Of a stretch of 47,938 nt of DNA, positions 9,872 through 19,455 are shown piece by piece. The stretch spans positions 1-47,938 of the forward strand of contig JAKAMO010000009.1 in assembly GCA_021812825.1 (NCBI GenBank), written 5' to 3'. Positions within the stretch are counted from its first letter, which is position 1. The number at the start of each line of letters is the position of its first letter. The position numbers and the translations under genes are program-made. Source of the DNA: a bacterium (GTDB lineage: Bacteria > Elusimicrobiota > Elusimicrobia > Elusimicrobiales > UBA9959). The notes under the pieces are model-generated. The model was not told the DNA's origin. It did not search any database and was given only the letters and a program-made list of their open reading frames with translations.

Positions 9872-10674
9872 GGCTGGGCTGCATCGACTACCTGAACTGC
9901 TACCCGTTCTATTACCACATGCTGGAGAAGGCCCCGCTGCCCGGCACGGAGCTGTTCCCGCGCCTGCCTTCGGAGCTCAACCGCATGATGGCGGCCGGCG
10001 GGCTGGACCTGAGCCCGGTCTCCGCCGGCGCCTGGCCGGACATCGCCGGCCGGGCCGCGCTGCTGCCGGACTTCTGCATCAGCTCCGAAGGGGCCGTAGG
10101 CTCGGTGCTGCTCATCAGCCGCCGGCCAGTGGAGGAGCTCGGAGGAAAGCGGCTGGCGCTCACCTCTGCCTCCCGCACCTCCGTGGTCCTGCTGAAGGCG
10201 CTGCTGAAAAAATTCTTTTCCGTAGAGCCGGTCTATGAGACGGCCGGGCCTCAGCCCTCGCTGGGCGACTGCGACGCGGCCCTGCTGATCGGAGACCATG
10301 CTCTGACCGCCGAAGCCGCCGAGGCGCCTTTCCGCTACGACCTGGGCGAGCTCTGGCCCGAGAAAACTGGGCACCCGGTGGTCTTCGCCGTCTTCGCGGC
10401 CGACAAAGCCGCCGCCGCGGCCGGTCCCGGGGCTTTCAAGGCCGTAACCGGCTCCTACGCAGCATCGCTGGCCTGCCTGGCTTCCGAAAGGCCGGCGCTG
10501 CTGGCCGCTGCCTCGCGGCGCTACCCGGCTGCACGCTGCGACGTGGATTCCTATATCGCCGGCCTGCGCTACGTTTTTACCCCGGCCAGGAAAGAGGCTT
10601 TTAAATTCTACCTGGATACCGCCGCAGAGCTGGGCCTGCTCGGCCGCTCCGAACCGGAGTACCTCGAGCTATGA
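9868..10674 (+). CDS. mqnA: Chorismate dehydratase MqnA
   Basis: 268 residues from the ATG at 9868, which overlaps the mqnE stop (ATGA). The N-terminus MRLGCIDYLNCYPFYY and the LPSELNRMMAAGGLDLSPVSAGAW block match the periplasmic-binding-protein fold of MqnA, where the Asn/Ser residues hold the substrate. It converts chorismate to 3-[(1-carboxyvinyl)oxy]benzoate, the first committed step of the futalosine route. The size fits the family (about 270). Frame extension upstream of 9868 is only the shadow of mqnE. Confidence 0.9.
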   Translation: MRLGCIDYLNCYPFYYHMLEKAPLPGTELFPRLPSELNRMMAAGGLDLSPVSAGAWPDIAGRAALLPDFCISSEGAVGSVLLISRRPVEELGGKRLALTSASRTSVVLLKALLKKFFSVEPVYETAGPQPSLGDCDAALLIGDHALTAEAAEAPFRYDLGELWPEKTGHPVVFAVFAADKAAAAAGPGAFKAVTGSYAASLACLASERPALLAAASRRYPAARCDVDSYIAGLRYVFTPARKEAFKFYLDTAAELGLLGRSEPEYLEL

Positions 10675-11744
10675 ACGCCGCCCTGAGAAAGAAGATCTAC
10701 GCCGGACGGCGCATAACGCCCGCGGAGGCGCTGGCGCTCTTCTCCTGGGACCTGCTGGAGCTGGGCGCGGCGGCCGACTTCAGGCGCAGGCTGGTACATC
10801 CGGGCCCGGAGGTCGGTTTCATCCTCGACCGGATAATCAATTTCACCAATGTCTGCGAGGCCCGCTGCGCCTTCTGCGCCTTTCATTCCCGCGCGGCGCT
10901 GGCGCCATATGAGCTGACGCTGCGCGAGGTGGTCCGGAAAGCCGGCGAGCTGGCCGCGAGGGGCGGCACGCAGGTGATGCTGCAGGGCGGCCTGCACCCG
11001 GACTACGGCGTGGAGGAGTACGAAGGGCTGCTGCGGGCCGTGCGCCGGCGCTACCCGGCCATGGCGCTGCATTCCTTCTCTCCGAGCGAGCTGGTGCACG
11101 CGGCGAAGAAGAGCGGCCTTTCGCTGGACAAGGCGCTGGACAGGCTGACAGCCGCCGGCCTGACCTCGATGCCCGGGGCTTCCGACCTGCTGGTGGACCG
11201 GTTGCGCTCCAAAGTGAGCCCGCGCAAGATAAGCGTGTCACAGTGGGAGGAGGTGATGGCCGCGCTGAAACGGCACGGGCTCTTCTCCTCGGCCACCATG
11301 ACCTACGGCATGGGCGAGACGCCGCGCGAAAGGGTTAAACATCTTGAAGTCGTGCGCCGCACGCAGGACGAGACCGGGATAATACGCGCCTTCATCCCCT
11401 GGTCCTTCTCTCCGGGGAACACAGGCCTGGCGCATATCGGGCCGGCCACCGGCCTCGACTACCTGCGCACGGTGGCGGTATCGCGCATCTTCCTGGACAA
11501 CGTCAGGTATATACAGGCGGGTTGGCTCACCGAGGGCCTGAAGCTCGCGCAGGTGGCGCTGGCCATGGGCGCCAACGATATGGGCGGCGTGCTCACCGAG
11601 GAGCGCGTGGTGAAGGCCACAGGCTCCGGCGCCACGGCCACCGTCGCCGAGTTCGTGGACCTTATCCGGAACGCGGGCCGGAAGCCTGTGCTGAGGGATT
11701 CCTCATACAGGATCATCGACAGGAGCCCGGGGAGGGGGAAATGA
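10671..11744 (+). CDS. mqnC: Cyclic dehypoxanthinyl futalosine synthase, radical SAM enzyme MqnC
   Basis: 357 residues with radical SAM cysteines C62-C66-C69 (NVCEARCAFCAFHSR) and downstream blocks TQVMLQGGLHPDYGVEEYEGLL and TAAGLTSMPGASDLLVDRLR. The C-terminal part has ANDMGGVLTEERVVKATG, which identifies MqnC rather than MqnE. It cyclises dehypoxanthine futalosine to the spiro intermediate. The start codon overlaps the mqnA stop by four bases and the stop overlaps mqnD by four. Confidence 0.92.
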   Translation: MNAALRKKIYAGRRITPAEALALFSWDLLELGAAADFRRRLVHPGPEVGFILDRIINFTNVCEARCAFCAFHSRAALAPYELTLREVVRKAGELAARGGTQVMLQGGLHPDYGVEEYEGLLRAVRRRYPAMALHSFSPSELVHAAKKSGLSLDKALDRLTAAGLTSMPGASDLLVDRLRSKVSPRKISVSQWEEVMAALKRHGLFSSATMTYGMGETPRERVKHLEVVRRTQDETGIIRAFIPWSFSPGNTGLAHIGPATGLDYLRTVAVSRIFLDNVRYIQAGWLTEGLKLAQVALAMGANDMGGVLTEERVVKATGSGATATVAEFVDLIRNAGRKPVLRDSSYRIIDRSPGRGK

Positions 11745-12535
11745 CGGAGCTGTCGCTGGCCTTCTCTCCCTGCCCCAACGACACCTTCATTTTCCACGCC
11801 CTGCTGCACGGGCTGGTCGGCGACGGCTCATATTCCTTCAGGCCGTTCATCGACGACGTGGAGACGCTCAATACCGCCGCTTTCAAAAAGCGTTTCCAGG
11901 TCACCAAGCTTTCGGCCGCGGCCTGGCTGCGGTTGAAGGACGAATACGAGCTGCTGGATTCCGGAGGCGCGCTCGGTTTCGGCTGCGGCCCGCTGGTGGT
12001 GACGGCGGCCGGAAAAAAACTTGGGCCCGGATCGCACGTGGCCGTGCCGGGGCTCAATACCACGGCGCTGCTGCTGCTGAAGGCCTGGAACCCGGAGCTG
12101 AAGAACCTGACCGAGGAGCGCTTCGACCGCATCATGCCGGGCATACGCGACGGTAAATACGACGCCGGCCTGGTGATACACGAGGGCAGGTTCGTCTACG
12201 GGGACTACGGCTGCGAGAAGGCGGCCGACCTGGGCGAATGGTGGGAAAGCGAGACCGGCTGCCCGCTGCCGCTCGGCTGCATAGCCGTGCGCAGGGATCC
12301 GGATACCGCAAAGCACGCGAGAGTGGTAGAGAGACTGATACGGGAGTCGGTGGAATACGCCTTCGCGCATCCCGAAAGTTCGCGCGGGTTCGTCCGCGCC
12401 AACGCGCCCGGCATGAGCGACGCCGTCACCGACGCGCACATAAAGCTCTACGTCAACGATTTCTCGGTCTCGATGGGGAAGGCCGGGCTGAAGGCTTTCA
12501 GGACGCTGGAGGAGAGATGCGTAAAGTTCCTGTGA
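11741..12535 (+). CDS. mqnD: 1,4-dihydroxy-6-naphthoate synthase MqnD
   Basis: 264 residues from the ATG at 11741, which has a fine ribosome-binding site (GGGGAGGGGG). The opening LSLAFSPCPNDTFIFHALLHG is the signature of MqnD. The histidine in LVIHEGRFVYGDYG (about residues 146-160) lies in the segment that carries the catalytic His of this family. It opens the cyclic intermediate to 1,4-dihydroxy-6-naphthoate. The end overlaps mqnB by 19 bases. Confidence 0.9.
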   Translation: MTELSLAFSPCPNDTFIFHALLHGLVGDGSYSFRPFIDDVETLNTAAFKKRFQVTKLSAAAWLRLKDEYELLDSGGALGFGCGPLVVTAAGKKLGPGSHVAVPGLNTTALLLLKAWNPELKNLTEERFDRIMPGIRDGKYDAGLVIHEGRFVYGDYGCEKAADLGEWWESETGCPLPLGCIAVRRDPDTAKHARVVERLIRESVEYAFAHPESSRGFVRANAPGMSDAVTDAHIKLYVNDFSVSMGKAGLKAFRTLEERCVKFL

Positions 12536-13134
12536 CCTGCCTTGTCTTCGCCACTAGGCTGGAGGCCGCGCCTTTCCTGAAGGGCCTGGGCCTGAAGGCA
12601 TTGCGCGGCTGTCCCTTCCCGGCCTATCGGAAAGGGAAGCTAGGCGCCGTCATCAGCGGCATGGGCAAGGCTAACGCCGCCATGGCCACGGCCTGGGCCT
12701 GTTCGTTCTTCTCTCCGCGCGGACTGGTGAATCTGGGCGCGGCCGGCGCTCTCTCGCGCGGGCTGAAGCCGGGAGCGATGCTGCAGGTGACCAAGGCGGT
12801 TGAACATGACCGGCCGGGGCTCAGGTACGGGCGGCCGCATGAGCACAGGCCGGATACGCTGAAAGGGTTTAAAGGGGCCGTTGTCGCTACGGCCGACAAG
12901 CCGGTGCTGCGCCGGGCGGACAGGAAGAAGCTGGCCAGGCTGGCCGCGCTGGCGGACATGGAAAGCGCGGCGTTCATACAGACCTGCCGCGCCTTCAGGC
13001 GTAAGTGCTATCTCTTCAAGCTGGTTACGGACGACCCGGACAACCCCGCAAGTTCCGACATTATCGCCAACATCGGGAAGTACGGAGAGGCCTTCTTCGG
13101 CTTCTTCGCCTCTTCCGTGCTGCCCCGCCTCTGA
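12517..13134 (+). CDS. mqnB: Futalosine hydrolase MqnB (nucleoside-phosphorylase fold)
   Basis: 205 residues from the ATG at 12517. Typical nucleosidase blocks are present: ISGMGKANAAMATAWA (about 45-60), GLVNLGAAGALS (about 64-76), and DMESAAFIQTCRAFRRKCYLFKLVTDD near the C-terminus, where the Met-Glu pair binds the ribose and the following Asp is catalytic. It removes the base from (amino)futalosine. It is the last gene of the operon and stops seven bases from the oppositely oriented argR, so there is almost no room for a classical terminator between them. Whether it prefers futalosine or aminofutalosine cannot be told; no separate deaminase is in view. Confidence 0.82.
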   Translation: MRKVPVTCLVFATRLEAAPFLKGLGLKALRGCPFPAYRKGKLGAVISGMGKANAAMATAWACSFFSPRGLVNLGAAGALSRGLKPGAMLQVTKAVEHDRPGLRYGRPHEHRPDTLKGFKGAVVATADKPVLRRADRKKLARLAALADMESAAFIQTCRAFRRKCYLFKLVTDDPDNPASSDIIANIGKYGEAFFGFFASSVLPRL

Positions 13135-13141
13135 GGCCCCG

Positions 13142-13588
13142 TCAGGCCTTTATCAGGTTCTCCTTGATGTACTTCTCGAGCGAGCGCACCCTCTTTACCG
13201 AGGAGGGGATGACCAGCACCGTGTTGTCTCCGGCCACCGTGCCCAGCATGTCCGGCACGCGCTGGGAGTCCAGGAACTCGGCCACGGTGCCGGCCGCTCC
13301 GGGAACCGTGCGCACCAGCAGCAGGTTCTCGTTGGACCTTATGTCGGTGATGCCGGCTCCCAGCAGCGGCTTGAGGCCCTGCAGGTCGGCGTGGGCCGGC
13401 AGGGCGTAATGCCCGCCCTCAGGCCCGGCCACCCAGGAGACGCCCAGATCGGCCAGGTCGCGCGAGAGCGTGGCCTGCGTGACCCGGCAGCCGACCCTGG
13501 CCAGCTGGCGCCGCAGGTCCTCCTGGCTGGTGACGGTGCCGGTGGTTATCAGCTGTTTGATAGTGAATAGGCGCTCTTTTTTTGACAT
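13142..13588 (-). CDS. argR: Arginine repressor ArgR
   Basis: 148 residues. The N-terminal winged helix (KKERLFTIKQLITTGTVTSQEDLRRQL, then VTQATLSRDLADLGV, the recognition-helix SR motif) and the C-terminal hexamerisation/arginine-binding domain ending GTVAGDNTVLVIPSS (GTIAGDDTI-like, with the arginine-binding acidic residue) are both present at normal length. It is the last gene of the leftward argC-argJ-argB-argR operon and overlaps the end of argB by 40 bases. Two ARG-box-like palindromes at 16728-16763 are its obvious targets, so the operon is probably autoregulated. Confidence 0.93.
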   Translation of the reverse strand: MSKKERLFTIKQLITTGTVTSQEDLRRQLARVGCRVTQATLSRDLADLGVSWVAGPEGGHYALPAHADLQGLKPLLGAGITDIRSNENLLLVRTVPGAAGTVAEFLDSQRVPDMLGTVAGDNTVLVIPSSVKRVRSLEKYIKENLIKA

Positions 13589-14460
13589 GTTCCCTCCGGT
13601 TCGCCGCGCACCAGCATGGTGCCGACGCCCTTGTCGGTGAAGATCTCGAGCAGCAGGGAATGCTTCTCGCGGCCGTCTATCAGGTGGACGCGGCCGACGC
13701 CGGCGTTCAGCGCGTCGAAGGCGGACCTGACCTTCGGGATCATCCCCTTGCTGATCACGCCGGAGCTTATCAGCTCCTCGGCCTTGGGCTCGGTTATGTT
13801 CGTCACCCGCTCGCCGTCCTTCAATATCCCTTCCACGTCGCTGAGGTACACCAGCTTCTCGGCCTTCAAGGCCTCCGCTATCTTGGCGGCGGCCACGTCG
13901 GCGTTGATGTTGTAGATGGTGCCGTTCTCGTCAACGCCCAGCGGCGCGATGACCGGCATGAAGCCGTTGGCCAGCAGCAGCTCGATATGCTGCGGCCTGA
14001 CCTCGGTGATGTTGCCTACCAGCCCCAGGTCCGCGCCGTTCTCGGAGTACTTCTCCGCGCGCAGCAGCCCGGCGTCCACGCCGGAGAGCCCGACGGCGTC
14101 GCCGTCCTGCAGGTTGATGCGGCGCACGATGTCGGTGTTCGTCCGGCCGGCGAGCACCATCTGCACCACGTCCACGGTGTCCTCGCAGGTGTAGCGCTGG
14201 CCGTCCACGAAGCGCGTCTCTATGCCGAGCTTCGTGGCGGTCTCGGTGATCTCCTTGCCGCCGCCGTGCACGATGGCCACGCGCACGCCCACCTTCTTGA
14301 GCAGGGTGACGTCGCGGGCGAAGCTGTCGCGCAGCTCCTCGTCCACCATCGCCGCGCCTCCGTACTTGATGACGAAGGTCTTGCCCTCGCTGCGCGAGAT
14401 CCACGGGAGGGCTTCGGTGAGGTTCCTGGCCTTTGCGGCCGCGTGCTGTATGGGCGTCAT
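13549..14460 (-). CDS. argB: Acetylglutamate kinase ArgB
   Basis: 303 residues with the amino-acid-kinase blocks FVIKYGGAAM (about 30-39), IVHGGGKEIT (about 63-72), LSGVDAGLLRAEK (about 142-154) and NINADVAAAKIAEALKAEKLVYLSDVEG (about 200-227). It phosphorylates N-acetylglutamate in the second step of arginine synthesis. Length and N-terminal helix (about 20 residues before the first strand) suggest the arginine-feedback-inhibited hexameric type, as an inference. The C-terminal extension past GVGTMLV runs into argR (40-base overlap). It overlaps argJ by four bases. Confidence 0.94.
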   Translation of the reverse strand: MTPIQHAAAKARNLTEALPWISRSEGKTFVIKYGGAAMVDEELRDSFARDVTLLKKVGVRVAIVHGGGKEITETATKLGIETRFVDGQRYTCEDTVDVVQMVLAGRTNTDIVRRINLQDGDAVGLSGVDAGLLRAEKYSENGADLGLVGNITEVRPQHIELLLANGFMPVIAPLGVDENGTIYNINADVAAAKIAEALKAEKLVYLSDVEGILKDGERVTNITEPKAEELISSGVISKGMIPKVRSAFDALNAGVGRVHLIDGREKHSLLLEIFTDKGVGTMLVRGEPEGTCQKKSAYSLSNS

Positions 14461-15665
14461 GTGCGGTAGTTGGCGTTGATCGCCACGTATTCCTTCGACA
14501 GGTCGCAGGTCCAGAACGTCGCCTCGCCCGGGCCGCCGTTGAGCTGCACGCGTATCGTCAGCTCCTTCTTCTGCAGCACTTCCTTCGCGCGCTCCTCGGA
14601 GAAGTCTATCACGTAGTTCTTCTTCAGTATCGGCACGTCGCCGAAGAGTATCTCCGTCTCCTCCGGGGTGAAGCCGATGCCGGAGTTGCCTACCGCCGCC
14701 ATGATGCGGCCCCAGTTGGCGTCCTCGCCGTTGATGGCGGTCTTCACCAGGTTGGAGCTGGCTATCGCGCGGGCGGCGGCCACGGCGTCCTCCTGGCTGG
14801 CGGCGCCCACTACCTGCACCTCCACGAACTTGGTGGCGCCCTCGCCGTCCATCACTATCATCTTGGAAAGGCGCACCAGCAGGTGCTCCAGGGCCGCGGT
14901 GAACTCGGCGTAGCCGGGGTCCGTCTCCGAGGCCAGCGGCGCGTTGCCGGCCAGCCCGTTGGCCAGCACCACCACCATGTCGTTAGTGCTGGTGTCGCCG
15001 TCAACGGTTATGCGGTTGAACGAGCGGTCCACGACGTCCTTCACCGTCCTCTGCAGCAGCTCGGGGGTTATCGCGGCGTCGGTGGAGATGAAGGCCAGCA
15101 TCGTGGCCATGTTCGGGGCTATCATGCCCGAGCCCTTGGCCATGCCGCCCAGCTTGACCTCGGCGCCGTCGATCCGCACCGTCACGGCCAGCTCCTTCAC
15201 GAAAGTGTCGGTGGTCATGATGGCCTCGGCGGCCGCGCGGCCGCCCTCGGCGGAGAGCTGAGGTACCGCCTCTGCCAGGCCGGCTATGATCTTTTCCATC
15301 GGCAGGTACTGGCCGATGACGCCGGTGGAGGAGACCAGCACCTCTTCCTTTTTAAGGCCGGTGACCAGCGCGGTCTGCGCTATCATCGTGCGGGCGTCCT
15401 CCAGGCCCCTGGCGCCGGTACAGGCGTTGGCGTTGCCGCTGTTGACCGAAACGGCGCGTATCCAGCGGGAGGCGGCCAGCTGTTCCTTGCACGCCGTGAC
15501 CGGCGCGCCAGGCACCGCGTTCTGGGTGAACACCGCCCCGCAGGCCGCCGGTCTCTCGGAGACCAGCAGCGCAAGATCCTTCTTGGCCCGCTTTATACCG
15601 CAATGCAGCCCGGCGGCCTTGTAGCCATTCGCCGCCGTAACTCCGCCCGCGATTTCCTGTATCAT
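14457..15665 (-). CDS. argJ: Glutamate N-acetyltransferase / amino-acid acetyltransferase ArgJ
   Basis: 402 residues, the normal ArgJ size. The self-cleavage site is seen in KGSGMIAPNMATMLAFISTD (about residues 175-195), where the Thr after Ala (MA/TML) becomes the N-terminal nucleophile of the beta chain. VNSGNANACTG (about 72-82) forms the oxyanion region. ArgJ recycles the acetyl group from N-acetylornithine to glutamate. No argA or argE is in view, so a cyclic pathway is likely. The start is 27 bases after argC on the same strand. Confidence 0.95.
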   Translation of the reverse strand: MIQEIAGGVTAANGYKAAGLHCGIKRAKKDLALLVSERPAACGAVFTQNAVPGAPVTACKEQLAASRWIRAVSVNSGNANACTGARGLEDARTMIAQTALVTGLKKEEVLVSSTGVIGQYLPMEKIIAGLAEAVPQLSAEGGRAAAEAIMTTDTFVKELAVTVRIDGAEVKLGGMAKGSGMIAPNMATMLAFISTDAAITPELLQRTVKDVVDRSFNRITVDGDTSTNDMVVVLANGLAGNAPLASETDPGYAEFTAALEHLLVRLSKMIVMDGEGATKFVEVQVVGAASQEDAVAAARAIASSNLVKTAINGEDANWGRIMAAVGNSGIGFTPEETEILFGDVPILKKNYVIDFSEERAKEVLQKKELTIRVQLNGGPGEATFWTCDLSKEYVAINANYRT

Positions 15666-15692
15666 TTACTTTTTCTCTCCTTTATATACCGC

Positions 15693-16706
15693 TCAATTCA
15701 GTCCGGCTTTCTCCGGCAGGCCGAACATGATGTTCATGTTCTGTATGGCCTGGCCGGCCGCGCCCTTGCCCAGGTTGTCTATGGCCGCCATGACCGTCAG
15801 GTGGCCGGTGCGCGCGTCCACGGAAAGGCCGATGTCGCAGTAGTTGCTGCGCGCCACCGCCTGTATCTGCGGCATGCCCTTCTTGACCCGCACGAAGGCC
15901 GCGTCCCTGTAGAAGTCCTCGTACACGGCCAGCGCGGCCGCCGCGTCGGTCTTCGCGGCCAGCGCGGCGTGTATCGTGGAATGTATGCCGCGGGTCAGCG
16001 GCACCAGGTGGGGGATGAAAGATACCGTGGGCTCGAGGCCGGTGGCCGCGCGCAAAGCGCTCTCTATCTCCGGGACGTGCTGATGGCTGCCGGGCTTGTA
16101 GGCGCGCACGTTCTCGTTCAGCTCGGTGAAGTTCATGTCCGCCTTGGCGGTGCGGCCCGCGCCCGAGATCCCGGACACCGCGCTGACCGCTATGGACCCG
16201 GGTTTCGCCAGGCCTTTGGCCAGGGCCGGCAGCAGGCCCAGTATCACGCTGGTGGCGTAGCAGCCGGGGTTGGCGACCAGGCGGGCCTTCTTAATATCTT
16301 CCTTATTGACCTCGGGAAGGCCGTACACGGCCTGCGTCAGCAGGTGCTTCGCCGTGTGCTCCTTGCCGTAGTAGCGCAGGTACTCCTCCGTGCGCTGGAG
16401 CCTGAAGTCGCCGCCCAGGTCTATCACCCTTTCGGCCGTATCCAGCAGGGAAGGCACCACGTCCATGCCCTGGCCGGAGGGCAGCGCCACGAAGGCCACG
16501 TCGGCCTTCTTCATTCTGCCCGGCACGTACTCCTCGAACTTCAGGTCCACGCGGCCCGCGAGCGCGGGATAGAGCTCGTCCACGCGCTGCCCGGCGGAAG
16601 TGTTGGCGGTGACAGCATCTATGGAAACGTCGGCGCGCGACGAGAGCAGCCGCATCAGCTCCGCGCCGGAATAACCGGAAGCCCCGACGATAATTGCCTT
16701 GATCAT
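15693..16706 (-). CDS. argC: N-acetyl-gamma-glutamyl-phosphate reductase ArgC
   Basis: 337 residues from the ATG at 16706 (complement). It has the NADP-binding start IKAIIVGASGYSGAELMRLL (about 2-21), the catalytic-Cys motif VANPGCYATSVILGLLP (about 140-156) and the SGISGAGR block (about 177-184). It reduces N-acetylglutamyl phosphate in step three. It is the first gene of the leftward operon; the ARG-box promoter region begins 22 bases upstream. A longer upstream open frame exists but carries only the shadow of argD. Confidence 0.95.
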   Translation of the reverse strand: MIKAIIVGASGYSGAELMRLLSSRADVSIDAVTANTSAGQRVDELYPALAGRVDLKFEEYVPGRMKKADVAFVALPSGQGMDVVPSLLDTAERVIDLGGDFRLQRTEEYLRYYGKEHTAKHLLTQAVYGLPEVNKEDIKKARLVANPGCYATSVILGLLPALAKGLAKPGSIAVSAVSGISGAGRTAKADMNFTELNENVRAYKPGSHQHVPEIESALRAATGLEPTVSFIPHLVPLTRGIHSTIHAALAAKTDAAAALAVYEDFYRDAAFVRVKKGMPQIQAVARSNYCDIGLSVDARTGHLTVMAAIDNLGKGAAGQAIQNMNIMFGLPEKAGLN

Positions 16707-16727
16707 CCTTTCTTTCTCCTTGACCGC

Positions 16728-16763
16728 TTGCATAAATATACAACATTTTGTATGATTATGCAA
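16728..16763. promoter_or_regulatory. Paired ARG boxes carrying two divergent, mirror-image promoters
   Basis: Two 16-base boxes, TTGCATAAATATACAA (16728-16743) and TTGTATGATTATGCAA (16748-16763), are separated by CATT. Together they make an imperfect palindrome with 14 of 16 arm positions matching. Each contains a TG-x-AT-4-AT-x-CA core like known ARG boxes. The rightward promoter reads TTGCAT (16728) - 17 - TATGAT (16751-16756). The leftward one reads TTGCAT (complement of 16758-16763) - 17 - TATATT (complement of 16735-16740). ArgR bound here would cover both promoters at once. Confidence 0.75.
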
Positions 16764-16802
16764 TAGCCTCCGTGGAGAAAGCGGAAGGCGGGGAGAATAA
16801 AA

Positions 16803-18011
16803 ATGAGCCAGCAGCAGAGAGAGCAGGCGGTATTCCTGAAGACCTACAAGCGCCTCCCGCTCGAGATAGAGAAGGGAAAAGGCGCCCGCCTGACCACCCC
16901 GACAGGGGAGACATATCTGGACATGATCTCCGGCGTGGCCGTTAACGCGCTTGGCCACGGGCACCCGGCCGTCCTTTCGGCCATAGCGGAGCAGGCGGCG
17001 CGCTACGTGCATGTCTCCAACTATTTCCTGCAGGAGCCTCAGATAGCGCTGGCCGAGCTGCTGGTGAAATATTCCGGCTGCGAGAAGGTATTCTTCTGCA
17101 ACAGCGGCACCGAAGCCGTAGAGGGCGCGCTGAAGATAGCCCGCCGCTGGGGTTCCACCCGCGGCAAGACGGAGCTGGTCTCGATGAGCAACGCCTTCCA
17201 CGGCCGCACGATGGGCGCGCTGTCGCTGATGGACCGCCCCGGCTACCGCGACGGCTTCGGTCCGTTCCTCGGCGGCTGCGGCACCGCGGCCTTCAACGAC
17301 CCGGCGTCGCTGCGCGCCGCGGTCGGGCCTTCCACCGCCGCCGTACTGCTGGAGTTCGTGCAGGGGGAGGGCGGCGTCAGGCCGGTTTCCGCTGAGTTCG
17401 CGGCCGAGCTGCAGAAGCTGCGCGCCGAGCACGGCTTCCTTATAATAGCCGACGAGATACAGTCCGGCGCCGGCCGGACCGGGAAGTTCTTCTCTTTCGA
17501 GCATTACGGCGTGAAACCCGACCTGGTCCTGATGGCCAAGCCTATCGGCGGCGGCCTGCCGCTGGGGGCGATACTGGCGTCGGGCGAGGCGACCTCCGTG
17601 CTGGCCCCAGGCATGCACGGCACCACCTTCGGCGGCAACCCCGTGGCCTGCGCCGCAGGCATAGCCGTTATTAAGGAAGTAATGGAGAAGGGCGTGCTCG
17701 CGAACGTGAACGCCATGGGCGTCCTGCTGAAGACTAAGCTCGAGGCCATACGCGCCGAGTTCCCGGCCCTCGTGTCGGAAGTCCGCGGCCTCGGCCTGCT
17801 GGCCGGGCTGGAGCTGGCCTCACCCGGAGACCCGCTTATAGTGGCCCTGCGCGAGAAGAAGCGCGTGCTGCTCAACTGCACCGACGGCAAGGTCATCCGC
17901 TTCCTGCCCCCGCTCAACGTGAAGGCGGAGGAGCTGGAGGAGGCCTGCGCGGCGGTGCGGGAGCTGCTGGCCGCCGGAGTTGTCGCCGGAAAGGACGCAG
18001 TAAAGGCGTAA
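16803..18011 (+). CDS. argD: Acetylornithine aminotransferase ArgD
   Basis: 402 residues of class-III PLP aminotransferase. Diagnostic stretches are YLDMISGVAVNALGHGHPAV (about 38-57), FCNSGTEAVEGALKIAR (about 98-114, PLP phosphate loop), FHGRTMGALS (about 133-142), IIADEIQSGAGRTGKFF (about 216-232) and the Schiff-base lysine K246 in LMAKPIGGGLPLGA. It converts N-acetylglutamate semialdehyde to N-acetylornithine and may also serve lysine synthesis as in other bacteria. It is the first gene rightward from the ARG boxes, with transcription probably starting about 40 bases upstream. A 200-base repeat-bearing spacer separates it from argG. Confidence 0.93.
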   Translation: MSQQQREQAVFLKTYKRLPLEIEKGKGARLTTPTGETYLDMISGVAVNALGHGHPAVLSAIAEQAARYVHVSNYFLQEPQIALAELLVKYSGCEKVFFCNSGTEAVEGALKIARRWGSTRGKTELVSMSNAFHGRTMGALSLMDRPGYRDGFGPFLGGCGTAAFNDPASLRAAVGPSTAAVLLEFVQGEGGVRPVSAEFAAELQKLRAEHGFLIIADEIQSGAGRTGKFFSFEHYGVKPDLVLMAKPIGGGLPLGAILASGEATSVLAPGMHGTTFGGNPVACAAGIAVIKEVMEKGVLANVNAMGVLLKTKLEAIRAEFPALVSEVRGLGLLAGLELASPGDPLIVALREKKRVLLNCTDGKVIRFLPPLNVKAEELEEACAAVRELLAAGVVAGKDAVKA

Positions 18012-18025
18012 TTGGTCTTTGTTGT

Positions 18026-18190
18026 GCGCGGGTGGCGGCGGTTAGTTTGCGCAGATACGACCGACTTGCCGAGACGGGCCGTCGCGGACTGAAGCCGCTT
18101 GCGTAGCGCGGCGAAGGAGTGACGAGCGGCGAGCACGGTGTGCGAGACCGCGTGCCCGGTGAGGTAAGTCGGGCGGAAGCTGCGCTGAAT
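18026..18190 (-). repeat. Dispersed intergenic repeat, family 2, copy 1
   Basis: The argD-argG spacer, read on the minus strand, shares several blocks in the same order with 31910-32110 on the plus strand: GGTCTCGCAC, CACCGTG followed by CTCGTCAC, CGCGCTACGCAAGC and TCCGCGACGGCC followed by TCTCGGCAA, ending near CCACCCGCGC. No start or coding pattern is seen. It resembles a degenerate palindromic intergenic repeat. Confidence 0.6.
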
Positions 18191-18213
18191 AGTTTGGCTT
18201 TAAGGAGAACGAC

Positions 18214-19454
<1,241 letters not shown>

Positions 19455-19455
<1 letters not shown>

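Noticed and set aside
14433..16766. 777-codon open frame on the plus strand
   Set aside because: It is antisense to argB, argJ and argC, all clearly identified, and its composition is that of a shadow frame.
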